A stretch of DNA of 14,223 nucleotides, from NCBI GenBank assembly GCA_024641365.1, contig JAHEDF010000041.1:1-14223 (forward strand), read 5' to 3'. Below are positions 7,907-14,223 of the stretch, one piece after another. The first letter of the stretch is position 1. Each line of letters begins with the position of its first letter. The notes beneath the pieces were generated by a model. It made no database searches, was not told the origin of the DNA, and saw only the letters and a list, made by a program, of their open reading frames with translations. Origin of the DNA: Planctomycetota bacterium. Lineage in GTDB: Bacteria > Planctomycetota > UBA11346. The position numbers were made by a program, and so were the translations under genes.

Positions 7907-8177
7907 TATAACGCTAACGATAGATAACTAATAATTAAAAGACGGCATGATAACGGCTAAAAAACAGCCCTAAAGGATAGGGTAAATATTAAGCATTTAC
8001 TCGCAGAATCTTTGTTTTTAAGCGTATTCATCGAGCATCACTCCGCTTCATGGGCGATCACATGTGAAAATCATTGCGACAGAACCATCGAGCGGTCGAT
8101 CAATTCACCTTAAACCCACAGCTAATTTGCTCATGTCTGCTGCCAAAACACACCACCCATAGCGTTATTCTAATTGC

Positions 8178-8193
8178 GGGGTGCGCACTCCCC
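8178..8193 (+). promoter_or_regulatory. GC-rich inverted repeat in the presumed speE leader
   Basis: gggg (8178-8181) and cccc (8190-8193) flank tgcgcact in an otherwise AT-leaning stretch, 55 bases before the speE start codon. It could form a short hairpin in the 5' untranslated region if transcription starts upstream. No T-tract follows directly, so it is not an obvious terminator. The function is unknown. Confidence 0.3.
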
Positions 8194-8238
8194 TCTAAAA
8201 GCTTCCCCTTCACACTATTCACAATTTGGTCCCTCTCT

Positions 8239-8242
8239 AGGA
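8239..8242 (+). promoter_or_regulatory. Ribosome-binding site that decides the speE start
   Basis: AGGA lies six bases before the ATG at 8249. An in-frame ATG at 8174 would add 25 residues (MRGAHSPLKASP...) that do not look like part of an aminopropyltransferase, and it has no comparable site. The start at 8249 (MSRYLVERL) is therefore preferred. Confidence 0.75.
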
Positions 8243-8248
8243 AATCAC

Positions 8249-9313
8249 ATGTCCCGTTACCTCGTTGAACGTCTCAATCCAACATTTGGCTATTTTTACA
8301 AAGCCGGCAAAACACTGCATCAAGGCAAAACCAAATGGCAGGAAATGGAAATCATTGAAAGCGAAGAATTTGGCAACGTCTTGTTATTAGATGGCGTCAC
8401 GCAAGTAACTTCACGCAATGAATTTTTATATCATGAACCGATGGTACATCCGGCCTTATGCAGTCATGCAGATCCAGAAGATGTTTTAATTATTGGCGCA
8501 GGTGATGGCGGTATTTTACGCGAAGTGTTAAAGCACCCGGTCAAGAAAGCCGTTATGGCAGAGTTGGATGGCGGCGTTGTCGATTTCTGTGATCGTTTAA
8601 TGCCTGAGATTAACAACGGCGCATTTCATGATAAACGATATCGTTTAGAAGTTGGCGATGGGCGAAAATTTGTCGAAAACACCAGTGAAAAATTTGACGC
8701 GGTCATTATGGACATGACTGATCCATTTGGTCCATCAGTTATGCTCTATACGAAGGAATTCTTTCAACACGTGAAGAACACCTTCAAAGATAAAAAATCA
8801 ATGTTTGTCATGCACACGGAAAGTCCGATAGCACGACCAAACACTTTTAAACAATGTCATCGCACATTATCGGAAGTATTTAAATATCGTCGTACGTTCT
8901 ATCTTTATATTCATATGTATGCTGTTCTCTGGTCGATCACCGTCTGTAGTGACGGCACTGATGTGACCAAAATTAGTGAAGAAGAAATCGCCAAACGTTT
9001 GAAAGCACGCGGTATCAAAGGGTTAAAAGCATACACCCCTACCACCCATCATTCTATGTTAGGTGAATTTCCATTTGTTGGCGATTTACTTAAAGAATTG
9101 CACACCGTGCCTGTGATTACCGATAAAAAACCAATCGTGTTGGATGATATCGATATTAATCGTGGTAGTTTAGAGTTAATTGAAGTAGATGGCGATAAGC
9201 CAGCAACGAAAAAGAAAGCTGCAAAAGCTAAGAAAGCTCCTGCAGGAAAAAAATCCGACGCCAAAAAACCGAAAGCGTCAAAAGCAAAAGCTGCTAAAGC
9301 AGCCAAGCGCTAA
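8249..9313 (+). CDS. speE: Spermidine synthase-family aminopropyltransferase with histone H1-like Lys/Ala-rich C-terminal tail
   Basis: Enzymes of this family transfer the aminopropyl group of decarboxylated S-adenosylmethionine to a polyamine acceptor, classically putrescine to spermidine. The 354-residue protein has the N-terminal beta domain (NVLLLDGVTQVTSRNEFLYHEP, about residues 43-64). The Rossmann core has GAGDGG at 83-88, the acidic ELD at 105-107, GDGR at 136-139 and DMTDPFGP at 155-162. The last of these supplies the catalytic Asp155 and the substrate-anchoring Asp158. The usual proline-rich substrate loop (PTYPSG-like) is replaced by YIHMYAVLW at 220-228. Residues 316-354 form a basic tail with 16 Lys and 13 Ala in 39 residues, absent from ordinary SpeE and likely to be disordered. 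The gene begins the polyamine cluster and is followed by a hairpin/T-tract. The family is certain; the acceptor may not be putrescine. Confidence 0.9.
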   Translation: MSRYLVERLNPTFGYFYKAGKTLHQGKTKWQEMEIIESEEFGNVLLLDGVTQVTSRNEFLYHEPMVHPALCSHADPEDVLIIGAGDGGILREVLKHPVKKAVMAELDGGVVDFCDRLMPEINNGAFHDKRYRLEVGDGRKFVENTSEKFDAVIMDMTDPFGPSVMLYTKEFFQHVKNTFKDKKSMFVMHTESPIARPNTFKQCHRTLSEVFKYRRTFYLYIHMYAVLWSITVCSDGTDVTKISEEEIAKRLKARGIKGLKAYTPTTHHSMLGEFPFVGDLLKELHTVPVITDKKPIVLDDIDINRGSLELIEVDGDKPATKKKAAKAKKAPAGKKSDAKKPKASKAKAAKAAKR

Positions 9314-9323
9314 GCCGGTCCTC

Positions 9324-9361
9324 GCCGCATAGCCCTTTGCTGTGCGGCCCAGGCCTTTTTT
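9324..9361 (+). terminator. Hairpin plus T-tract between speE and the decarboxylase (terminator or attenuator)
   Basis: gccgcatagc (9324-9333) and gctgtgcggc (9339-9348) form a 10-bp stem, with one G-U pair on a 5-base loop. Seven bases then lead to six T residues (9356-9361). The gap between stem and T-tract is longer than ideal. The T-tract ends only six bases before the presumed GTG start of the decarboxylase, so a terminating transcript would exclude that gene. Partial termination, attenuation or an mRNA-stability role are all possible. Confidence 0.55.
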
Positions 9362-9367
9362 CTGACG

Positions 9368-10510
9368 GTGACTGCCGTGTTCCAAACCGTGCTACCCGAT
9401 CCTACACGCATGCGCGCTCTTGCCGCTGAACATGGCACGCCATTGCTGTTGTTATCCACGCAAACTATTCGCAGCCAATATCGCACGCTCAAACAAGCGC
9501 TTCCTGGTGTGCAATTGCATTATGCTTTAAAGCCGCTGCCACATCCTGCGGTAGTTGCAGCCATTCAAGCTGAAGACGGTTATTTTGATTTAGCGACCAG
9601 TGGCGAAGTTGATGTGGTGCGCGATGTCGGTGTTGATCCAACGCGCTGCATTCACACTCACCCCATTAAGCGCGATCAAGATATTCGTTATGCGCTTGAA
9701 TACGGTTGTACGACCTTTGTTTTTGATAACCCATATGAATTACCAAAGTTTTTGCCTTACAAAGATCGGGTTAAATTGCTGATGCGCTTGAGCTTCCGTA
9801 ACAAGGAAGCGCAATGTGATTTGTCATTAAAATTTGGCGTGCAACCCGCCGAAGGATTAGACCTGTTGCGTCAGGCAAAGAGCATGGGGTTAACTGTTTG
9901 TGGACTGAGCTTTCATGCTGGATCACAATTATTAAATAATTTTAAATACATTGAAGCGATTTCATTCTGTCGCCAATTATTTAATTTAGCGGCGTTAGAC
10001 GGCATCATATTAGATACATTAGATATCGGTGGCGGCTACCCGGTGCCTTACACCGATCAAGTTATGCCAATTCATGATTACTGTGCTCCTATTGCTACGG
10101 AATTAGAACGTAATTTTCCCGGTGTTCGTTTATTAGGTGAACCAGGGCGATTCATCAGCGCGCCAAGTATGACTTTGGTTGCCTCGGTCATGGGAAAATC
10201 AGAGCGTCAAGGACGCATGTGGTATTATTTAGACGATGGCTTGTACGGTAGCTACTCAGGAAAATTGTACGATCACTGTGATTATCAATTTACCCCTTTA
10301 TGTAAATTAGAAGGTAAAACTGGGCCTGAACGATTAAGCGTCGTAGCTGGTCCAACCTGCGATAGCATTGATGTCGTCTATAACGATATCATGTTACCAG
10401 AATTAGAATGCGGTGATTTAGTGACCAGTCCCATGATGGGCGCTTACACATGGGCAAGTGCCACCGATTTTAATTTCTTCCCCAAAGCAAAAATTGTAGT
10501 GATTGATTAA
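9368..10510 (+). CDS. Ornithine/lysine-type decarboxylase, fold-type III PLP (group IV)
   Basis: This enzyme decarboxylates a basic amino acid, probably ornithine (to putrescine) or lysine (to cadaverine). The 380-residue length matches short bacterial ornithine and lysine/ornithine decarboxylases. Visible motifs, numbered from the GTG, are YALKPLP with the PLP Schiff-base Lys55, FHAGSQ with the PLP-stacking His183, the glycine-rich DIGGGYP at 219-225 and GEPGRF with Glu258 for the pyridine nitrogen. Downstream come DDGLYGSY (289-296), GPTCDSID with the subunit-crossing Cys331-Asp332, and MGAYT with Tyr360. The CDS motif argues for ODC/LDC rather than carboxynorspermidine or diaminopimelate decarboxylase. 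The start is uncertain: GTG at 9368 has no good ribosome-binding site, and GTG at 9377 or ATG at 9410 are alternatives. It sits between two aminopropyltransferase genes, so it probably supplies their diamine acceptor. Confidence 0.88.
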   Translation: MTAVFQTVLPDPTRMRALAAEHGTPLLLLSTQTIRSQYRTLKQALPGVQLHYALKPLPHPAVVAAIQAEDGYFDLATSGEVDVVRDVGVDPTRCIHTHPIKRDQDIRYALEYGCTTFVFDNPYELPKFLPYKDRVKLLMRLSFRNKEAQCDLSLKFGVQPAEGLDLLRQAKSMGLTVCGLSFHAGSQLLNNFKYIEAISFCRQLFNLAALDGIILDTLDIGGGYPVPYTDQVMPIHDYCAPIATELERNFPGVRLLGEPGRFISAPSMTLVASVMGKSERQGRMWYYLDDGLYGSYSGKLYDHCDYQFTPLCKLEGKTGPERLSVVAGPTCDSIDVVYNDIMLPELECGDLVTSPMMGAYTWASATDFNFFPKAKIVVID

Positions 10511-10556
10511 AATGCCCACTACTGCTCAGCACATTGGTTACATGTTAGTTCCTTTG

Positions 10557-10562
10557 AAAGGA
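10557..10562 (+). promoter_or_regulatory. Ribosome-binding site of the second aminopropyltransferase gene
   Basis: AAAGGA lies five bases before the ATG at 10568. It is the right half of an inverted repeat, cctttgaaagg (10551-10561), so a small hairpin with a three-base loop could partly mask it. The stem is only four pairs long. Confidence 0.55.
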
Positions 10563-10567
10563 TAGTC

Positions 10568-11422
10568 ATGGCAAATGAATCATTAAACTTATGGATTGAA
10601 GATTTATATAATGAGCAAATGGGACTGCGGCTGCGTTTGCGCGAATGCTTGCATAGTTCGACATCGCCATTTCAGCGAATCGCTGTTTATGACAGTCATG
10701 CTTTTGGCAAAGTGTTAACCTTAGGTGGTGCAATTGCGCTCAGCGATATGGATGAATCGCTCTATTCTGAATATTTGGTACACCCAACATTATGCGCTAT
10801 GCCAAAAGCTGAACGTGTATTAATTTTAGGCGGCGGTGACGGTGGTGTGGCTCGCGAAGTATTACGTTACAGTGGTATTAAGCAGGTAACGGTTGTGGAA
10901 ATTGATCGAGCCGTTGTCGATGTCTGTAAAACCTATTTTCCTACTGCAGCAAGTTGTCTTAACGATAAGCGCGTTGAATTAGTTATTGATGATGCGCATC
11001 GTTATTTACGCGATTGTCCTCATCAATTTGACGTCATTATCATTGACGCTTGTGAGTTAACCAACACCGCCAGTGATGTATTTCATGCCACTAGTTTTGC
11101 CGATACCGTTTTCCGCCGCTTGCAACCAAACGGCATGTTGGTGGCGCCACTGGGCTCCCCCACCTTTGCTGCCGATAGTTGTTTAGGTACTTTGCGCAAA
11201 CTAACTGAAAAATTTTCAACCATTAATACGTATTTAATGACTATCCCAAGTTTCCCTGGTGGACAATGGGCGGTGGCTCGCTGCGTTAGTGGCGAAGTTG
11301 ATAATAACATTCCCGCCTATCCATGGCATAAAGATTTACGTTGCTGGCATCCACAATTACAGAAAAATTTATTTGTGCTACCGCGCCAAATTGCAAGTGC
11401 TTTAGGTTTATCTTCTCATTAA
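10568..11422 (+). CDS. speE: Second, divergent spermidine synthase-family aminopropyltransferase
   Basis: The 284-residue protein has the usual SpeE length and fold. The N-terminal domain includes GKVLTLGGAIALSDMDESLYSEY (about residues 47-69), with Tyr66 in the position of the substrate-contacting tyrosine. The donor-binding GGGDGG is at 88-93, the ribose-binding Glu111 in VVEID, and IDDAH at 140-144. The substrate loop IPSFPGGQW at 226-234 is canonical. The catalytic block, normally DSTDPxGP, reads DACELTNT at 160-167: the first Asp is kept, the second is Glu163 and the Pro-Gly-Pro is lost. This could change which amine is bound. It lies 57 bases after the decarboxylase stop, with a good ribosome-binding site, and is probably in one operon with it. 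Spermidine, spermine, thermospermine or another product cannot be told apart from sequence alone. Confidence 0.88.
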   Translation: MANESLNLWIEDLYNEQMGLRLRLRECLHSSTSPFQRIAVYDSHAFGKVLTLGGAIALSDMDESLYSEYLVHPTLCAMPKAERVLILGGGDGGVAREVLRYSGIKQVTVVEIDRAVVDVCKTYFPTAASCLNDKRVELVIDDAHRYLRDCPHQFDVIIIDACELTNTASDVFHATSFADTVFRRLQPNGMLVAPLGSPTFAADSCLGTLRKLTEKFSTINTYLMTIPSFPGGQWAVARCVSGEVDNNIPAYPWHKDLRCWHPQLQKNLFVLPRQIASALGLSSH

Positions 11423-11685
11423 TTACCACATTAAAATGCCCTTCCGCAATTAATCACTTTGAAACGACGATGTGGTCATGAGTTCAGGCCACTGAATCAA
11501 TTACGTAATTATCTGTTTTCATAAAATACCTTGAGCACAAAGACCTGGGCTTAACACCATAGAATGGTCATTCGCCTTCTGTGTCACCATTGCTTATTCA
11601 GATACGGACTAACCAACATAACCAATGTCTACCAACTGTTATACACGACTACCCTTAATAACATTAATCGTGGAGTTGGTGCTTT
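11423..11685. other. Intergenic region with palindromes before the GMC oxidoreductase
   Basis: These 263 bases have no credible gene. They contain the perfect 12-bp palindrome aattacgtaatt (11499-11510), a ttcag/ctgaa repeat with a four-base loop (11483-11496) and a widely spaced accacat/atgtggt pair (11425-11431 and 11470-11476). No strong terminator for the polyamine cluster or clear promoter for the next operon could be assigned. A GGAG about ten bases before the ATG at 11686 may be a rather distant ribosome-binding site. Confidence 0.45.
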
Positions 11686-13482
11686 ATGCCTGTCGTATCC
11701 CCTGTCGATGCAGAAAATAAAACGTATGATGCCATCATAGTCGGTTCCGGTGCTGGCGGCGGACAAATGGCGATGACGCTTACTATTGGTGGGATGAAAG
11801 TCCTGATGTTGGAAGCAGGACGTAATTATGAGCCTATTTCTGAAACGCCGATGTTTCAAACCAATGCGCAAGCGCCGCTCTTAGGCGACAAAACACCAGA
11901 TAAACATTTTGGTTTTCATGATGCAACAGTTGACGGTGGATGGGAAGTCCCAGGGGAGCCATATACGCAAGCGAGCGATAAACCCGAAGAACAATTTTGG
12001 TGGTGGCGTGCACGTATGTTAGGAGGACGAACCAATCATTGGGGGAGAATTTCTCTACGAAATGGTCCGTACGATTTTAAACCAAAATCACGTGATGGTC
12101 TTGGGTTTGACTGGCCGATTACTTATGAAGAACTGGAGCCGTTTTATACCAAAGTGGAGCGCTTCGTTGGTGTTTACGGTACGAACGAAGGTATGGAAAA
12201 TACACCGAATTCACCCGACGGTGTTTTATTGCCACCGCCAAAAGGTCGTGCGAATGAATTATTAACGCAAAAACACGCCAAAAAAGTTGGTGTGCCATTT
12301 GTATCTATCCATCGTGCCGTATTAACCAAACGACTCGACGCAGACAATATTCCGGAAAAATTATATCCAGGAAATGCTTATGCGCAAAAAATTGTAGGTG
12401 ATGCCATGCGTATGCGTGCGGCTTGTTTCTGGGCGACACCATGCGGACGTGGTTGTGCAACAGGAGCAAATTATCAAAGCACTACCGTGCATTTGCCCGC
12501 CGCCAACGCGACCAATAATTTAGATATTATTACTGATGCACATGCACGTGAAATCATGGTGAATGATGAAGGCAAAGCCACGGGTATTTTATATATTAAT
12601 AAAAAGACCGGGAAAGAAGAACGTGTTAAAGCAAAAGTCGTCATCCTTGCTGCTAGTAGCGGAGAAACCGTCCGCATTATGTTAAATTCAAAAAGCGCCC
12701 GCTTTCCAGATGGTTTGGCAAATAGTTCTGGTTTAGTCGGTAAATATATTATGGACACAGTGGGCACTGGTTTGTCAGGACAAATCCCATTATTAGAAAA
12801 TATTCTACCACATAATGAAGACGGTGCTGGCGGTTCTCATTTTTACGCGCCATGGTGGCTCTACAAAGAACAATTAGCTGGTAAATTAGGCTTTGCTCGC
12901 GGCTATCATATAGAAATGGGTGGTTCACGTCGCATGCCTGGAGCAGGTAATCCATTGCCTGATGAATACGGAAAAGGTGCGTACGGCAGCGCCTACAAAA
13001 AAGAAGCGCGGCGTTATTATGGTTCATTTATGGGTATGTCCTGTCGCGGCGAAATGATTCCAAATAAAGATTCGTTTGCTGAATTAGATCCAACCGTCAA
13101 AGATAAATGGGGCATCCCAGTAATGCGATGGCATTGGAAATTTAGTGAACATGAGACACGCATGGCAAAACATGCAGAACAAACTTTTACCGCAATTATT
13201 GAAGCGATGGGCGGAACTGTGCGTAAAAACTCTAAATTAGATGGTTTACTAGAACCCGGCGGAAAAATTATTCATGAAGTTGGTGGCGCGTTAATGGGTG
13301 ATGATGCAAAAACCTCGGTATGTAATAAATGGAACCAAACCTGGGATGTGCCAAATTTATTTTTGGCTGATGGCAGCCCTTTTGCATCAAATGCCGACAA
13401 AAATCCAACACTCACAATCATGGCCTTGGCGTGGCGCGCCGGGGAATACATCCTTGATCAAGCACGTAAAGGAAATCTGTAA
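11686..13482 (+). CDS. FAD-dependent GMC oxidoreductase (catalytic subunit of a gluconate/sugar dehydrogenase-like complex)
   Basis: The enzyme probably oxidises a sugar, sugar acid or sugar alcohol with FAD. The 598-residue protein begins with the ADP-binding motif VGSGAGGG (19-26) followed by LEAG with Glu43, which binds the adenosine ribose. It contains ARMLGGRTNHWGR, the GMC flavin-contact block. Near the C-terminus, HEVGGALMG with His530 and NPTLTIMALAWR with Asn573 supply the catalytic His-Asn pair. Cys247, Cys253 and Cys257 (ACFWATPCGRGC) match the cysteine-rich region of gluconate and glucose dehydrogenase large subunits, which in FAD-glucose dehydrogenase holds an iron-sulfur cluster; a cluster here is a guess. 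It has no signal peptide. The next gene encodes a Tat-signal partner, so it probably crosses the membrane by hitchhiking. Its stop overlaps the next start by one base (TAATG). The substrate is unknown; glucoside 3-dehydrogenase-type activity is one option. Confidence 0.9.
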   Translation: MPVVSPVDAENKTYDAIIVGSGAGGGQMAMTLTIGGMKVLMLEAGRNYEPISETPMFQTNAQAPLLGDKTPDKHFGFHDATVDGGWEVPGEPYTQASDKPEEQFWWWRARMLGGRTNHWGRISLRNGPYDFKPKSRDGLGFDWPITYEELEPFYTKVERFVGVYGTNEGMENTPNSPDGVLLPPPKGRANELLTQKHAKKVGVPFVSIHRAVLTKRLDADNIPEKLYPGNAYAQKIVGDAMRMRAACFWATPCGRGCATGANYQSTTVHLPAANATNNLDIITDAHAREIMVNDEGKATGILYINKKTGKEERVKAKVVILAASSGETVRIMLNSKSARFPDGLANSSGLVGKYIMDTVGTGLSGQIPLLENILPHNEDGAGGSHFYAPWWLYKEQLAGKLGFARGYHIEMGGSRRMPGAGNPLPDEYGKGAYGSAYKKEARRYYGSFMGMSCRGEMIPNKDSFAELDPTVKDKWGIPVMRWHWKFSEHETRMAKHAEQTFTAIIEAMGGTVRKNSKLDGLLEPGGKIIHEVGGALMGDDAKTSVCNKWNQTWDVPNLFLADGSPFASNADKNPTLTIMALAWRAGEYILDQARKGNL

Positions 13483-14186
13483 TGAACGACCCACAACATG
13501 ACAATGAGCTTTTTTTAATACCGCGCGATATGCGTTTACCGCGTCGTACATTTTTTAAATGGTTGGCTGCAGCAACAGCAGTCATGCAATTGGGCGATGT
13601 CAGTTCGTTAGGTGGAGCTGAATACGTAATTGGTTCTGCTCCCCCTGCCGTTGCTAATGGTTATGGCACTGATCCCAAAGTAACACAGATTTATAATCCA
13701 GGTGATGTATGGCCGTTAATTATGTCTCCCGCACAAAAAGCTGCCGCCACCGCACTTGCTGATATCATTATTCCTGCAGACGAATTAGGACCTGCCGCAT
13801 CGTCGGTACAAGTTCCTGATTTTGTCGATGAATGGGTCAGTGCGCCCTATCCAGGTCAAGTACATGATCGCTCAATTATTTTACCAGGTTTGGATTGGTT
13901 GGATGCGGAATCACAAAAACGATACCAAGCTGTATTTGCCAGTTTACAATCTGCTCAACAAACAGCCATTTGTAATGCAATATGTTATGTTCCGAAAGCC
14001 GCCGCCGAATTCAAAAAACCAGCACAATTTTTTAGTCGTTTCCGCTCGATTGCCGCTGCAGCTTATTATGCAACTCCAGCAGGTTGGAAAGCAATTGGCT
14101 ACGTTGGCAATGTGCCCATGGTTACATTTGATGGACCACCTGATGAAATACTTACGCAGCTTGGTGTAGAGCAAACGGTTAAATAA
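13482..14186 (+). CDS. Gluconate 2-dehydrogenase subunit 3 family protein with Tat signal
   Basis: This small partner subunit of 234 residues probably escorts the GMC oxidoreductase to the periplasm. The N-terminal region has the twin-arginine motif PRRTFFKWL at about residues 20-28, followed by a short hydrophobic segment (AAATAVMQLGDV). The mature part fits the subunit-3 family: the block LIMSPAQKAAATALADIIIPADELGPAASSVQVPDFVDEW is its usual opening. FFSRFRSIAAAAYYATPAGWKAIGYVG is its usual ending, with the Tyr-Tyr...Gly-Trp region before the C-terminus. The one-base TAATG overlap with the oxidoreductase gene points to stoichiometric, coupled translation. No cytochrome c electron-acceptor subunit is in the window; it may follow beyond the right edge or be encoded elsewhere. 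Confidence 0.88.
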   Translation: MNDPQHDNELFLIPRDMRLPRRTFFKWLAAATAVMQLGDVSSLGGAEYVIGSAPPAVANGYGTDPKVTQIYNPGDVWPLIMSPAQKAAATALADIIIPADELGPAASSVQVPDFVDEWVSAPYPGQVHDRSIILPGLDWLDAESQKRYQAVFASLQSAQQTAICNAICYVPKAAAEFKKPAQFFSRFRSIAAAAYYATPAGWKAIGYVGNVPMVTFDGPPDEILTQLGVEQTVK

Positions 14187-14223
14187 ATTCATAAAAAACG
14201 GCTGCCAAGTGATGAAACTCGTG

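Larger units (their letters stand above)
7843..8248. other. Intergenic region between the divergent efflux operon and polyamine cluster
   Basis: These 406 bases contain no convincing gene; an open frame that runs into speE from 8174 is only a possible longer start for that gene. The region holds the putative TetR operator (7875-7906), a short inverted repeat ccctaaaggataggg (7968-7982), a GTAAAT/ATTTAC repeat (7982-8000), the 10-bp palindrome tcacatgtga (8058-8067) and a GC-rich inverted repeat (8178-8193). The divergent promoters should lie here, but I could not find a good -35/-10 pair on either strand. Confidence 0.6.

Noticed and set aside
7982..8000. GTAAAT/ATTTAC inverted repeat as a terminator
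   Set aside because: The stem is short and AT-rich with no T-tract, and no gene ends nearby on either strand.
8058..8067. tcacatgtga palindrome as a CRP-type site
   Set aside because: The half-sites are in the wrong order and spacing for TGTGA-N6-TCACA; a 10-bp palindrome alone is weak evidence.
9049..9306. Minus-strand open frame rich in Ala and Phe opposite the end of speE
   Set aside because: It is the antisense of the Lys/Ala tail; its composition is a direct consequence of the repeated AAA/GCN codons.
9368..10510. Assignment of the decarboxylase as carboxynorspermidine or diaminopimelate decarboxylase
   Set aside because: The GPTCDSID segment and the DDGLYGSY block fit the ornithine/lysine decarboxylase branch better than either alternative.
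11629..11871. 80-residue minus-strand open frame across the GMC start
   Set aside because: It overlaps the FAD-binding N-terminus of the GMC gene and has no recognisable motif.
14212..14223. Possible start of a next gene (ATG AAA CTC GTG) at the right edge
   Set aside because: Only four codons are present and there is no clear ribosome-binding site, so it cannot be supported.

Overview
The window looks like chromosomal DNA of a Gram-negative, AT-leaning bacterium: there is a complete inner membrane–periplasm–outer membrane efflux system and a Tat-exported dehydrogenase. The lineage cannot be fixed from the sequence. The GGQ release-factor-like protein with a helical C-terminal extension, the GMC oxidoreductase/gluconate-dehydrogenase-subunit-3 pair and a histone-H1-like tail on a spermidine synthase are all reminiscent of the Planctomycetes–Verrucomicrobia–Lentisphaerae group; this is an inference.

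Left part (about 21-7842), all on the minus strand. Read 5'->3' the order is tetR-type repressor, periplasmic adaptor, RND pump, TolC-type outer-membrane channel, then a 6-pyruvoyl/6-carboxy-tetrahydropterin synthase homologue, a peptide-release-factor-like protein and folK. The first four genes form a self-contained, probably autoregulated tripartite efflux operon. Two of its junctions are ATGA overlaps, and a nearly perfect 32-bp palindrome lies just upstream of the repressor gene. The last three genes form a tight pterin/folate group starting 73 bases after the channel gene, with no evident terminator between. The pterin synthase carries a CENIHGH motif (CExxHGH), the signature of the bifunctional class that can serve queuosine synthesis and also replace dihydroneopterin aldolase in folate synthesis. 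Its position beside folK fits that role.

Middle part (8249-11422), plus strand: a polyamine cluster. A spermidine synthase homologue with a 39-residue Lys/Ala tail is followed by a hairpin plus T-tract, then a fold-type-III PLP ornithine/lysine-type decarboxylase, then a second, divergent aminopropyltransferase. The decarboxylase would make the diamine and the two transferases would add aminopropyl groups. No S-adenosylmethionine decarboxylase, the source of the aminopropyl donor, is in the window. A 406-base intergenic region (7843-8248) separates this cluster from the divergently transcribed efflux operon and carries the palindromic operator.

Right part (11686-14186), plus strand: a FAD-dependent GMC oxidoreductase translationally coupled (TAATG) to a Tat-signal-bearing gluconate-2-dehydrogenase-subunit-3-like protein. 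Together they probably form a periplasmic sugar or sugar-derivative dehydrogenase.

I see no tRNA or rRNA gene, CRISPR array, insertion sequence or phage gene. The most rewarding places for a second look are the two complementary aminopropyltransferases with the H1-like tail, and the CExxHGH pterin synthase/release-factor-like/folK group.
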